From Leifsonia xyli subsp. xyli str. CTCB07 (GTDB lineage: Bacteria > Actinomycetota > Actinomycetes > Actinomycetales > Microbacteriaceae): a stretch of DNA of 64,000 nucleotides. The notes under the pieces are model-generated. The model was given only the letters and a program-made list of their open reading frames with translations, did no database searches and had not been told where the DNA came from. The translations under genes and the position numbers were made by a program. Positions 18,414 through 27,000 of the stretch are shown piece by piece; position 1 is the stretch's first letter; every line of letters starts with the position of its first letter. The DNA lies in the NCBI RefSeq assembly GCF_000007665.1, contig NC_006087.1, forward strand, positions 2,418,001-2,482,000, written 5' to 3'.

Positions 18414-19055
18414 CCGGACCGGCCCAGCCAGCTCAGGCGCGAGACCGGCCCGATGATCGCGAACGCCCGCCCAGCGACATCCGAGTACGAGACGAAGCCT
18501 CGCGACGCCGATTCCTGGTGCGCACGGCTATCGAGCGAATTGTAGCGATTGTCCCCCATGACCCAGAGCGAGTCCGGGGGCACTCTCACCTGGAAGACGA
18601 CACCAGAGGCCGCCGCCACACCCGGCGGCAGCTTCAGATAGGGCTCGTCGAGCGGCTTACCGTTGACAAGCAGGCGACCGTCCGCGGAGCAGCACGAGAC
18701 GGTGTCGCCGGGCCGGCACGACGCCGAGCTGTTCGCCGACCCAGCGGGCGTCCTGCACAGGCCACGGGCGGGTGTCCGGTCCGGACTGCTGCAACCAGCC
18801 CCCCGGGTCCTGGAAGACCACGATGTCGCCGCGCTGAAGCGGGACGGCTCCGGGAATCAGCTCGTTCACGAGCACCCGTTCCCCCTTCTGGAGCGTCGCC
18901 TCCATCGACGCCGACGGAATCGAGAAGCTGCGCACCAGATACGACTTGACCAGGGTGGCGGCGAGCACCCCGATCACGACGACGAGCGCGATGTCGCGCA
19001 CCAGCTTCCATCGGTCCCGCCGGTGCGCATCTATGTCGAAGGCCTCGAATGTCAC
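18410..19055 (-). pseudogene. lepB: Signal peptidase I with a frameshift and a lost lysine region
   Basis: The first 100 residues are a normal type-I signal peptidase start: a membrane helix, then SFSIPSASMEATLQKGERVL with the catalytic serine, and RGDIVVFQDPGGWL. Near 18706-18717 the frame breaks. After it, in another frame, come GDTVSCCSADGRLLVNG and PDSLWVMGDNRYNSLDSR, the conserved C-terminal boxes. Between WVGEQLGVVP and GDTV the usual K-R-V-x-G segment carrying the catalytic lysine is missing in every frame, so this is more than a single-base error. The product should be inactive. Secretion must depend on another signal peptidase elsewhere. Confidence 0.8.
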
Positions 19056-19116
19056 AGCGGGATCCTACCTTACATATCAAAACGCCACCTTGGTGGCTTC
19101 GTCCGGGAGCCGGTCG

Positions 19117-19166
19117 TTCCGGGAGAAATCCCTGACCGGCGGTTGCGGTGCAAGCCCCGCACGAAC
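19117..19166 (+). promoter_or_regulatory. Possible remnant of an FMN riboswitch (5' half only)
   Basis: The plus strand reads GGGAGAAATCCCTGACCGG continuing into CGGT, then AAGCCCCGCACGA after a short gap. This resembles the RFN aptamer core GGGTGAAATTCCC-ACCGGCGGT followed by AGTCCGCGA. The second half of the aptamer (CCGGTGAAATTCCGG-CCGACGGT) is not found downstream and no riboflavin gene follows, so it looks truncated. A covariance-model search would decide. Confidence 0.35.
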
Positions 19167-19270
19167 ACGGCCACAGCGATCGTGGGCCGCGCGCAGAGGG
19201 ACGAAGAAGGGCAGAGAAGCCGAACTCGCCGACAAAGCGTTAGCCCGTCAAGCGGACCGCGGCGTCTAGG

Positions 19271-20738
19271 GTGAGCCTCGTGGGAACCCTCACCTGGCTG
19301 GCCGTCGCGCTCGTGCTGCTCGCCCTCGTCCCGGCCGTCCGATTCGCCCGCCGAGCGTGGCGCTTCCGCGCGGCAACGACCGTGCGCTTCGTGCTCATCG
19401 GGCAGATCGCCGGACTCCTGCTGATCGTCGCCTGGTGTCTGCTGGCCCCCCGGTCGGACCTCGGCGGGGCCGGCTGGTTCGCGGTCGCCCTCGGCGCTCT
19501 GGCGCTCTCCCTCGCGCTCGGCGATGCCTGGCAGTCCCTCGGCGGCATGCGTGTCCTGGCCGCGGTGCTCGCCGCCGCGACCGCAGCGGTGACCGTCATC
19601 GCTGCGGTGGTCACCGTCCTGCCAACCCTGAAAACGGCGACGATCGGGGGCCGCGCTGTCCCGATCACGGAATCGACGCTCACCCAGGGCGCACAGCTGA
19701 CCGTCCGGATCCCCCCCCCCGGCCGCCTCCGGGTTCCCGGCGCGGGACGCCCACCTCTTCGTCCCGCCCGGCTGGCTCCGCGACCCCTCCTCGACCCGCC
19801 CCGTGGTCCAGATGATGATGGGACAACCGGGAAAGCCGGTCCTCGGGGCCACCCTGGACGCACTGCACAGCCTCGGCGACGACCACTTCTCCGACGCACC
19901 GTTCGTCCTCGTGGTCGACCAGCTCGACGCGATCGACAAGAACCCGCCGTGCGCAGACACCAGCGCGGGCAAGGTCGACACCTACCTGGCGAAGGATGTC
20001 CCCGCCTGGATCCGCGCGAATCTGCCGGTCGACCCGGACCGGGACGGCTGGACGATCGCCGGCTACTCGCACGGCGGGGAGTGCGCGGCCGCCCTCGGCG
20101 CGAAACACCCCGGGACCTGGGCGAACGTCGTCGCCATCTCCGGACCCGACAGCGAGCACACCCCCAACCGCACACGGAACCTGTACTTCGGCGGCAGCCA
20201 GAGCGCCTTCGAAGCGACCTGGCCGAAGAACATCCTCGCGGCGTACGACTATTCCGCCCTGCCGATGCGCGGCATCTTCATCGCGGGAGAGCTCGACACC
20301 CACTTCCGCCCCCAGGTCGAGGCCACCGCCACCGCCACCGAGCACGCAAGCTGGAAGGTCACCTACTGGGCCGTACCCGGGTCAACCCACACCGCTGCCC
20401 TCGGCCCCGGCCTCAAGACCGCCTACAACCAGCTGATCCCGCACTGGCTCACGACCGGAGCCGTCCAGCCCGGGCATCGGATGCTCTGCACGGCGATCGA
20501 AACGCCCGCCGGGTGCGGGCTGGCTCAGGCGGCCACGGTCACCGGGACGGCGACGATCGCCTCCCTGAGCGCACTGGCGGTGTTCCTAAGCGCACAGCTG
20601 CTGATCTTCTTCGCGGCCCGGTCGTCAAGAACCCGGACCCGGCGCCGCCTCACCGCACAGGCCAGACTCCGCAGGAAAGGCAGAACGCCGCGCTGCGCAC
20701 ACCGCGGTGCTGCGTCTCGTCCGCGATCCGCGCGGTGA
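19271..20738 (+). pseudogene. Membrane-anchored esterase-like alpha/beta hydrolase split by a C10 tract
   Basis: The first frame (GTG at 19271, or more likely 19280 after AGGGTGAG) encodes four membrane helices and a short exported stretch ending AQLTVRIPP. At 19711-19720 there are ten C residues. The hydrolase continues in another frame: PAASGFPARDAHLFVPPGWL, then GWTIAGYSHGGECAAALGAK with the GYSHGG nucleophile elbow, later GSTHTAA with a likely catalytic histidine, and a last helix to 20738. C9 or C12 would join both into one protein of about 489 residues, like actinobacterial membrane esterases. Either a pseudogene, a phase-variable switch or a miscounted homopolymer. Confidence 0.7.
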
Positions 20739-20827
20739 GCGCCGCCTCCCCGAAACATCGCCGGGACGAGGGGACGCTCCCCCGGCAGCAGCTCGAACCC
20801 GGCCGTGGTCATCGTCCCAGCGAGCCG

Positions 20828-21241
20828 CTACGGCTCCAGCGGCCGCCAGACGACCAGCTGTGTTCTGCGCCGCATCCGTGTCCCCGCGCGCAGCGAGACG
20901 ACCTCTCCTTCCGACCCGGCGGCGAAAACCCGCCGGCCGGGCCGGTTCAAAAGCTCATCGGCCAGCGCCGACTCCAGCTCGCGCACCCTGCCCCGGAGCG
21001 CATTGACGCTGTCTTCGAGTCCGAGGATGCGCCGGATGCCTTCCAGGCTCACACCCTCGGAGCCTAGGCGGGCGATCTCCTGAAGCTTTTCGACATCGCG
21101 CATGGAATAGCGCCGGGACTTGCCGGCCGTGCGGCTCGGGCTGACAAGGCCGAGCCGGTCGTACTGGCGGAGGGTCTGCGGATGCATCCCGGCCAGTTCG
21201 GCCGCGATCGAAATGACGAAGACCTGCGTGTTCTCGTCCAC
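20828..21241 (-). CDS. hspR: HspR, MerR-family heat-shock repressor
   Basis: 137 residues from a GTG at 21241, 10 bases after the dnaJ stop. The N-terminal MerR helix-turn-helix VFVISIAAELAGMHPQTLRQ is followed by YDRLGLVSPSRTAGKSRRYS, characteristic of HspR. A coiled-coil region follows (VNALRGRVRELESALADELL). HspR binds HAIR sequences with DnaK as co-repressor, giving negative feedback. As the last gene of the dnaK-grpE-dnaJ operon, whose promoter has two HAIR sites, it controls its own synthesis and probably clpB. Confidence 0.95.
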   Translation of the reverse strand: MDENTQVFVISIAAELAGMHPQTLRQYDRLGLVSPSRTAGKSRRYSMRDVEKLQEIARLGSEGVSLEGIRRILGLEDSVNALRGRVRELESALADELLNRPGRRVFAAGSEGEVVSLRAGTRMRRRTQLVVWRPLEP

Positions 21242-21251
21242 CGCCGCTTCC

Positions 21252-22238
21252 TCAGCTCCGCGCCTTGGCCAGGAGGTCCTCTCGCGGATTCTCGTCGAGG
21301 AGTTTCTCGGCGAACGCCTCAAGGGCCTCCTTGGCCTCTCCGGACAGATGCGAGGGCACCGCGATCTGGACGACGGCGAGCAGGTCGCCGGTCCCCTTCG
21401 CGGTCTGCACACCGCGGCCTCTCACGCGCAGGACACGGCCGCTCGGTGTGCCGGGGGCAACACGCAACTTGACCGGGTCGCCGCCAAGGGTCGGGACCTC
21501 GATGGTCGCGCCGAGCGCGGCTTCGGCGAACGTCACCGGAACGGTCACGCGAAGGTTGAGGCCGTCGCGCTCGAAGACGGGGTGCTTGCGCACCGACACC
21601 GTCAGGACGATGTCGCCGGCCTCGCCGCCGTCCGGACTGGGCTCGCCTTTGCCGCGCAGCTTGATCTTCTGCCCGTCGGCGACACCGGCGGGGATCTTCA
21701 CTTTGAAGGGTTTGCCATCGGCGGCCTGCAAGCTGATGGTCTCGCCCTTGGTGGCCGTGAGGAAGTCGATGGCGGTGTGGGCGGTGATGTCGCGGCCGCG
21801 GGCCGGACCGCCGTAGCCGCGATAGCCGCCGGTCGTAGTGCCGAAACGGCCGTTGCCGAAGAGCCCGCCGAGCACATCGTCGAAGTTGCCCCCGCCCGCG
21901 TAGTACTGGCCGCGCTGCTGGCCGCCGCCGAACATCCCACCGAACACATCGTCGAAGCCGCCGCCGGGGGCGCCGCTGCCCGGGGCGGTGAACCGCGCGC
22001 CCGAACCCATCGCGCGGACCTGGTCGTACTCTTTGCGCTCCTCGGCGTCACTCAGCACCGAGTACGCTTCGCTGATCTCCTTGAACTTCGCCTCCGCGGC
22101 ACTGTCGCCGGGATTCGAGTCGGGGTGGTATTTGCGCGCGAGCTTGCGGTAGGTCTTCTTGAGCTCCGCGTCGCTGACGTCCTTGGAGACGCCAAGGACC
22201 TTGTAGAAGTCCTTGTCGAACCAGTCCTGGCTTGCCAC
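21252..22238 (-). CDS. dnaJ: DnaJ-type co-chaperone without zinc fingers
   Basis: 328 residues from a GTG at 22238 with a GAGGAGG ribosome site. J domain with the HPD motif ([15 protein letters not shown], residues 30-44), a Gly/Phe-rich linker ([15 protein letters not shown]), then two CTD substrate-binding domains. The CxxCxGxG zinc repeats of classical DnaJ are absent, so it is a type II (CbpA-like) J-protein although it sits in the dnaK operon. It stimulates DnaK ATPase and delivers unfolded clients. A very stable hairpin lies between it and grpE. Confidence 0.92.
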   Translation of the reverse strand: MASQDWFDKDFYKVLGVSKDVSDAELKKTYRKLARKYHPDSNPGDSAAEAKFKEISEAYSVLSDAEERKEYDQVRAMGSGARFTAPGSGAPGGGFDDVFGGMFGGGQQRGQYYAGGGNFDDVLGGLFGNGRFGTTTGGYRGYGGPARGRDITAHTAIDFLTATKGETISLQAADGKPFKVKIPAGVADGQKIKLRGKGEPSPDGGEAGDIVLTVSVRKHPVFERDGLNLRVTVPVTFAEAALGATIEVPTLGGDPVKLRVAPGTPSGRVLRVRGRGVQTAKGTGDLLAVVQIAVPSHLSGEAKEALEAFAEKLLDENPREDLLAKARS

Positions 22239-22290
22239 GGCGCCTCCTCTCCGTCGGTGGTTTCCTCTGTCGAAGTCTGACTGTCGCTTC

Positions 22291-22332
22291 GCGCGAGGAG
22301 CGGCGGGACGCCTCTCCCGCCGCTCCTCGCGC
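22291..22332. other. 18-bp perfect hairpin between grpE and dnaJ
   Basis: GCGCGAGGAGCGGCGGGA and its exact reverse complement flank a 6-base loop. In the direction of transcription there is no T-run after it. It lies 18 bases after the grpE stop and 53 bases before dnaJ, so it could limit readthrough into dnaJ-hspR, protect the dnaK-grpE mRNA from 3' decay, or be cut by an RNase. The role is inferred. Confidence 0.75.
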
Positions 22333-22350
22333 TGTTTCGTCCCCGGCCGC

Positions 22351-23019
22351 TCAGGCCGGAACCGCGACGACCACCTTGGCCACCCGCACGGTGGTGGAGC
22401 CCAGCCGGTAGCCGGTCTCCACCACATCGGCGACGGTGTCGGCCGTCACGCCGGGGGTGGGCTGCTGGAAGATCGCCTCGTGGATCTGCGGATCGAAAGG
22501 CTCGCCCTTCTCACCGTACGGGAGGAGGCCGAGCCGCTCGACGCTCGCACGCAGCTTGGCCGCGATGGTCGCGAACGCGCTGCCCTCGATGAGGTCGCCG
22601 TGGGTGTCGGCGCGCTCGAGGTCGTCGAGCACGGGGATGAGGCCCTTGACGGCATCCCCGATCGCACGCTCGCGCTCGATCTCGCGGTTCGACTCCGTCC
22701 GCTTGCGATAGTTGGCGTACTCCGCGGTGACCCGCTGGAGGTCCGCCAGCCGCTCGGCCGCGAGCTGGTCGGCCGCGAGCTGGTCGGCCGCGAGCTGGTC
22801 GGCCGTGGTCTGACCGGAGAGGAGGTCGAGGTCGTCATCCGAGAGGATCTCCTCGCCCTGGCTCTCTCCGGCCGGGCCGACGTCCACCAGTTCCTCGTGC
22901 GAGAGGTCCTGCGGCTCCCGGACCTTGCCAGTCTCGGGGTCGATCCGCCGCTTGTCTCGGACGATCGGCTCCTCGCGCTCGGGCTCGTCGGAGCCCTGGC
23001 CGAGGTTCTGGTCGCTCAT
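22351..23019 (-). CDS. grpE: GrpE nucleotide exchange factor
   Basis: 222 residues; ATG at 23019 overlaps the dnaK stop by 4 bases. Long acidic N-terminus, then the GrpE helix ([20 protein letters not shown]) and the beta domain with [12 protein letters not shown] and [20 protein letters not shown]. Releases ADP from DnaK. Residues about 72-90 carry a triple DQLAA repeat from a 15-bp DNA repeat placed just before the conserved domain, so copy number may vary without harming function. Confidence 0.95.
   Translation of the reverse strand: MSDQNLGQGSDEPEREEPIVRDKRRIDPETGKVREPQDLSHEELVDVGPAGESQGEEILSDDDLDLLSGQTTADQLAADQLAADQLAAERLADLQRVTAEYANYRKRTESNREIERERAIGDAVKGLIPVLDDLERADTHGDLIEGSAFATIAAKLRASVERLGLLPYGEKGEPFDPQIHEAIFQQPTPGVTADTVADVVETGYRLGSTTVRVAKVVVAVPA
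22754..22798 (-). repeat. Three 15-bp tandem repeats inside grpE
   Basis: TCGGCCGCGAGCTGG occurs three times in perfect tandem. As 15 is divisible by three, each copy adds five residues (DQLAA on the coding strand) without a frameshift. A likely length-variable minisatellite. Confidence 0.9.
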
Positions 23020-24890
23020 TGCTGCTTCTTCTCCTCGTCTTCGACGACCTCGGCGTCGATGACGTCCTCCTCGCCGGTGCTGGACGACGGAGCGGAAGCC
23101 TCCTCGCCCGCGGCGGCGGCCGGGGCCTCAGCGGCCTGGGCCGCCGAGTAGATGGCCTGACCGAGCTTCTGCTGGCTCTCGTTCAGCTTGTCGTACGCGG
23201 TCTTCACGGCCTCGTCGTCCTCGCCCGCCAGAGCGGCCTTGAGCGCGTCCACGTCACCCTGGACCTCGTTCTTGATGTCCTCGGGAAGCTTCTCCTCATT
23301 GTCCTTGATCAGCTTCTCGATCGAGTACACGAGTTGCTCGGCCTGGTTGCGAGTCTCGGCGGACTCGCGGCGCTTCTTGTCCTCCGCGGCGTGCTCCTCG
23401 GCCTCGCGCACCATGCGCTCGATGTCGTCCTTGGGCAGGCTGGACCCACCGGTGATCGTCATCGACTGCTCCTTGCCGGTGCCTTTGTCCTTGGCGGACA
23501 CGTGGACGATGCCGTTCGCGTCGATGTCGAAGGTGACCTCGACCTGCGGGATGCCACGGGGCGCCGGGGCGATGCCGGTCAGCTCGAAGGTGCCGAGCGG
23601 CTTGTTGTCGCGGGTGAACTCGCGCTCGCCCTGGAAGACCTGGATCGCCACCGACGGCTGGTTGTCGTCGGCCGTGGTGAAAGTCTCACTGCGCTTGGTC
23701 GGGATGGCCGTGTTGCGCTCGATGAGCTTGGTCATGATCCCGCCCTTGGTCTCGATGCCGAGGGACAGCGGGGTGACATCGATGAGGAGGACGTCTTTGC
23801 GCTCGCCTTTCAGCACACCGGCCTGCAACGCGGCGCCGACAGCGACGACCTCGTCCGGGTTAACGCCCTTGTTGGGCTCTTGGCCGCCGGTCTCCTGCTT
23901 CACCAGCTCGGAGACGGCCGGCATGCGGGTGGAGCCTCCGACGAGGACGACGTGGGCGATGTCGGAGACCTCGATACCGGCTTCTTTGATGACGTCCTTG
24001 AACGGCTTCTTGGTGCGGTCCAGAAGGTCGCTGGTCATCTGCTCGAACTGCGCGCGGGTGAGCGTCTCGTCGAGGTTGGCCGGGCCGTTCTCGGTGAGCG
24101 ACAGATAGGGCAGCTGGATGCTGGTCGACATGCTCGACGACAGCTCCTTCTTGGCCTGCTCCGCCGCCTCCTTGAGGCGCTGCTTGGCGATCTTGTCGGT
24201 GGAGGCGTCGACACCGGTTGACTCCTTGAAGCGCTTGATCAGCCACTCCACGATCCGCTGGTCCCAGTCGTCGCCGCCGAGGCGGTTGTCGCCGGCGGTC
24301 GCGCGGACCTGGATGGTGGAGAAGTCGTCGTCTTTGCCCACTTCGAGCAGGGAGACGTCGAACGTGCCACCGCCGAGGTCGAAGACGAGGATGAGCTCGT
24401 CCTCCTTGCCCTTGTCGAGCCCGTAGGCGAGGGCCGCTGCGGTCGGCTCGTTGATGATGCGCAGCACGTTGAGGCCCGCGATCTCTCCGGCCTCCTTGGT
24501 GGCCTGGCGCTCGGCGTCATTGAAGTACGCCGGAACGGTGATGACGGCATCGGTGACGGTGTCGCCCAGGTACTGCTCGGCGTCCCGCTTGAGCTTCTGC
24601 AGGATGCGCGCGGAGATCTCCTGCGCGGTGTACTTCTTGCCGTCGATCTCCTGAGTCTTCCAGTCGGTCCCCATATGGCGCTTGACGGATGAGAGGGTGC
24701 GGTCGACATTGGTGACAGCCTGGCGCTTGGCAGTCTCGCCGACGAGCACCTCGCCGTCCTTGGTGAACGCGACGACCGAGGGGGTCGTGCGGAAGCCCTC
24801 CGCATTGGCGATGACCGTGGGCTCGCCGCCCTCGAGCACCGATACGACGGAGTTGGTGGTTCCGAGGTCGATTCCTACTGCACGGGACAT
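23016..24890 (-). CDS. dnaK: DnaK chaperone (Hsp70)
   Basis: 624 residues. N-terminal ATPase begins [20 protein letters not shown]; the phosphate motifs [20 protein letters not shown] and [18 protein letters not shown] are intact. The substrate domain follows ([17 protein letters not shown]) and a Gln/Ala/Glu-rich C-terminal tail. First gene of the dnaK-grpE-dnaJ-hspR operon. It folds proteins with DnaJ and GrpE and acts as co-repressor of HspR in actinobacteria. Two HAIR sites lie 68-151 bases upstream. Confidence 0.98.
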   Translation of the reverse strand: MSRAVGIDLGTTNSVVSVLEGGEPTVIANAEGFRTTPSVVAFTKDGEVLVGETAKRQAVTNVDRTLSSVKRHMGTDWKTQEIDGKKYTAQEISARILQKLKRDAEQYLGDTVTDAVITVPAYFNDAERQATKEAGEIAGLNVLRIINEPTAAALAYGLDKGKEDELILVFDLGGGTFDVSLLEVGKDDDFSTIQVRATAGDNRLGGDDWDQRIVEWLIKRFKESTGVDASTDKIAKQRLKEAAEQAKKELSSSMSTSIQLPYLSLTENGPANLDETLTRAQFEQMTSDLLDRTKKPFKDVIKEAGIEVSDIAHVVLVGGSTRMPAVSELVKQETGGQEPNKGVNPDEVVAVGAALQAGVLKGERKDVLLIDVTPLSLGIETKGGIMTKLIERNTAIPTKRSETFTTADDNQPSVAIQVFQGEREFTRDNKPLGTFELTGIAPAPRGIPQVEVTFDIDANGIVHVSAKDKGTGKEQSMTITGGSSLPKDDIERMVREAEEHAAEDKKRRESAETRNQAEQLVYSIEKLIKDNEEKLPEDIKNEVQGDVDALKAALAGEDDEAVKTAYDKLNESQQKLGQAIYSAAQAAEAPAAAAGEEASAPSSSTGEEDVIDAEVVEDEEKKQQ

Positions 24891-24957
24891 AGGCGCTTTT
24901 CTCTCCTTGATATTGTTGCGAGTCTGTCTGTTTCGTTCCGAAGGCCAGGGGCCAAGA

Positions 24958-24978
24958 CTTGAGCCTCAGCGACTCAAG
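24958..24978. promoter_or_regulatory. HAIR element 1 upstream of dnaK
   Basis: CTTGAGC-N7-ACTCAAG, one base from the HspR consensus CTTGAGT-N7-ACTCAAG. Confidence 0.9.
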
Positions 24979-25020
24979 CTTCGCATCGCGGCCGGGGCAT
25001 GTCAAGGCGACTGCCCTAAA

Positions 25021-25041
25021 CTTGAGCACAATCGACTCAAC
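25021..25041. promoter_or_regulatory. HAIR element 2 upstream of dnaK
   Basis: CTTGAGC-N7-ACTCAAC, same spacing as site 1 and 63 bases from it, on one face of about six helical turns. Two sites suggest cooperative HspR binding. Confidence 0.85.
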
Positions 25042-25154
25042 TTTGTGCGAGCGGCGTCTCTTCCATCGTTCGGCGGAGGGAGCATCCACCTCGCACCGGC
25101 GTGCTGAGATGTCGCCCCAGCCCGAAGGGGGACTGGACGGCCGCATCGCAACCG

Positions 25155-25170
25155 TGTGAGATATATCACA
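25155..25170. promoter_or_regulatory. CRP/GlxR-type site overlapping a start codon
   Basis: TGTGAGATATATCACA matches the CRP-family consensus TGTGA-N6-TCACA exactly. Its last base is the first base of the ATG of the following small gene, so binding would block or redirect transcription of that gene, or control something upstream. Confidence 0.7.
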
Positions 25171-25379
25171 TGGAGAATCCCGCGGACCGCCGAGCTCTCA
25201 AAGAAGAGATCGCCCGCCGCCTCGCTGAGGGACCGGTGCAGGTCCACGCGAAGGAGACGCCCGTTCCGCTCGGCGAGTGGCGCTCGGTGGTGCGAGAGGT
25301 CGCCTCCGAGCTCGGACAGCCCGTGACGGCCTACGCCGCCGCCGACACCATCTGGGCGGCTCTCCTCTCCAGCGGCTGA
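25170..25379 (+). CDS. Small conserved-looking protein (69 residues)
   Basis: ATG at 25170 reading MENPADRRALKEEIARRLAE. Amphipathic, with helices near residues 7-20 and 35-48 (LGEWRSVVREVASELG). No membrane segment or known motif. Its start lies in a perfect CRP/GlxR-type palindrome and no ribosome site is seen, so the true start could be an in-frame GTG at 25155. It is divergent from dnaK and 43 bases before the alarmone synthetase gene, possibly co-transcribed. Confidence 0.55.
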   Translation: MENPADRRALKEEIARRLAEGPVQVHAKETPVPLGEWRSVVREVASELGQPVTAYAAADTIWAALLSSG

Positions 25380-25422
25380 CGACTCACACCCGGCGCACAA
25401 CACCCGCCGATACCGTGAGCAC

Positions 25423-26145
25423 ATGGACACCGACCCCGCACCGCTGCTGTCCTCACGCGCGATCGAGGCTCTGCAGAGCATCGACCCGGCCACACTCATC
25501 GAGATGCAGGCTTTCCGGGATGACTTCGCGCGGTTCATCATGCCGTACAAGTTCGGCATCGACGAGATCTCCACGAAAGTGTCAATCCTGCGCGAGGAAT
25601 TCGCGGAACTGCACGACTACAACCCGATCGAGCACATCTCCAGCCGACTGAAATCGGCGGAGAGCATCGAACAGAAGGTCGTGCGGAAGAACTGCGGGCC
25701 GTCGTTCGAGGCCATCCGGGACGCCATCACCGACATCGCGGGCATCCGGATTGTCTGCTCGTTCGTCTCGGACGTGTACCGGGTCTTCCAGCTCCTGACC
25801 GCACAGGAGGATGTGCGCGCGCTACAGGTGAAGGACTATATCGCGAACCCCAAGCCCAACGGGTACAAGAGCCTGCACGTGATCGCCGAAGTGCCGGTCT
25901 TCCTCAGCGACGGACCCGTGCTCGTTCCCGTCGAAATCCAGCTGCGGACGGTCGCGATGGACTTCTGGGCGAGCCTCGAGCACAAGATCTACTACAAGTA
26001 CGAAGGGGATGTGCCTGAGCGTCTGCTCCACGATCTCACCGCAGCGGCCGGGACGGCGAGCCAGCTGGACGTGACGATGGAGGACATCCACCGCCAGATC
26101 CGCGGCGACGGCGGCGGCACGTTCGCACTGCCGATCGAGGTGTGA
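25423..26145 (+). CDS. Small alarmone synthetase (RelP/RelQ type)
   Basis: 240 residues, close to the usual length for single-domain (p)ppGpp synthetases. It has the RelA/SpoT synthetase core: DIAGIRIVCSFVSDVYRVF, then VKDYIANPKPNGYKSLHVIA (the G-loop and ATP region) and PVEIQLRTVAMDFWASLEHK with the catalytic EIQLRT and the EHK end. No hydrolase, TGS or ACT domain. It makes ppGpp/pGpp from GTP or GDP and ATP. In actinobacteria such enzymes accompany a full-length Rel elsewhere. Start ATG at 25423 has no strong ribosome site. Confidence 0.92.
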   Translation: MDTDPAPLLSSRAIEALQSIDPATLIEMQAFRDDFARFIMPYKFGIDEISTKVSILREEFAELHDYNPIEHISSRLKSAESIEQKVVRKNCGPSFEAIRDAITDIAGIRIVCSFVSDVYRVFQLLTAQEDVRALQVKDYIANPKPNGYKSLHVIAEVPVFLSDGPVLVPVEIQLRTVAMDFWASLEHKIYYKYEGDVPERLLHDLTAAAGTASQLDVTMEDIHRQIRGDGGGTFALPIEV

Positions 26146-26334
26146 GTCCCGGCCCTCTCCCCGGCCGGGCGCGCACTCACCGCGCCGGCAAACCCTCCGC
26201 TGTGCTCATTCCGCATCATCGCGCTCATCGCGGCGGCCTGGACGCTCACTCCGTTCGACGAGGCGGGGCACGGGCGCGAAGCGGGGTGCGGCCGTCCAGC
26301 CGACGCGGCCGGAACGGCGACCTAGGATGGACCC

Positions 26335-26892
26335 ATGACGCCACCCCGGGAAGAGGTCGTGCTGCTCGCCGAGGACGGCGCCCCGATCGGCACGGCGGAC
26401 AAAGCCACGGTCCACAGCGAGAGCACCCCGCTGCACCTCGCGTTCTCCTGCCACCTCTTCGACGGCGACGGCCGCATCCTGGTCACCCGCCGCGCCCTCG
26501 GCAAGGCCACCTGGCCGGGCGTCTGGACCAACTCGTTCTGCGGCCACCCGGCCCTTGGCGAGTCCCTCGAGGAGGCCATCGCCCGCCGGGCACACGAGGA
26601 ACTCGGGACAAGCGTCGACGCTCTCGCTCTCGCCCTCGCCCTGCCAGACTTCCGCTACCGGGCCGTGGACGCCACCGGCGTGGTCGAGCACGAGATGTGC
26701 CCGGTCTACACCGCCACCATCGCATGGGAGCTGCGACCGTCTGCCGACGAGGTCGCCGAGTGGGAGTGGGCAGACCCGCGGGCGCTTCTCAGCTCGGTCG
26801 CAGCGACACCGTGGGCGTTCAGCCCGTGGCTCACCCTACAACTGCCCGCTCTCTACGCCGCCTCGGGCGACCAACCTTCGGGCCAGCTGTGA
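26335..26892 (+). CDS. idi: Isopentenyl-diphosphate delta-isomerase, type I
   Basis: 185 residues. Nudix-type core with LAFSCHLFDGDGRILVTRRA, the active-site WTNSFCGHP cysteine motif at about residue 66-68, the modified Nudix box ESLEEAIARRAHEELG, and VEHEMCPVYTATI with the second catalytic glutamate pair. It interconverts IPP and DMAPP for isoprenoids. Start ATG at 26335; the upstream ACCTAGGAT sequence ends 7 bases before the ATG and could be a -10 region, so the mRNA may be nearly leaderless. Confidence 0.93.
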   Translation: MTPPREEVVLLAEDGAPIGTADKATVHSESTPLHLAFSCHLFDGDGRILVTRRALGKATWPGVWTNSFCGHPALGESLEEAIARRAHEELGTSVDALALALALPDFRYRAVDATGVVEHEMCPVYTATIAWELRPSADEVAEWEWADPRALLSSVAATPWAFSPWLTLQLPALYAASGDQPSGQL

Positions 26893-26926
26893 GCGCTGCT
26901 CATATTTCTCCACCTGTGCAATGAAC

Positions 26927-26935
26927 TGTGGATAA
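26927..26935 (-). other. Single DnaA-box sequence
   Basis: TGTGGATAA, the reverse complement of the TTATCCACA consensus, in the gap after idi. One box only; no cluster, no AT-rich unwinding region and no dnaA or dnaN nearby, so not an origin. Confidence 0.4.
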
Positions 26936-27000
26936 CTGTGCGGATCGTCTGCCGTGAAGCCAATCCGCTCGCGCACTCACTTTTCTGCGCGACGGCCGCA

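Noticed and set aside
19085..19098. GCCACC-TT-GGTGGC hairpin upstream of lepB
   Set aside because: As a terminator it would point towards the lepB start with only a weak T-run (GTTTTG), and no gene lies behind it on that strand. Could be chance.
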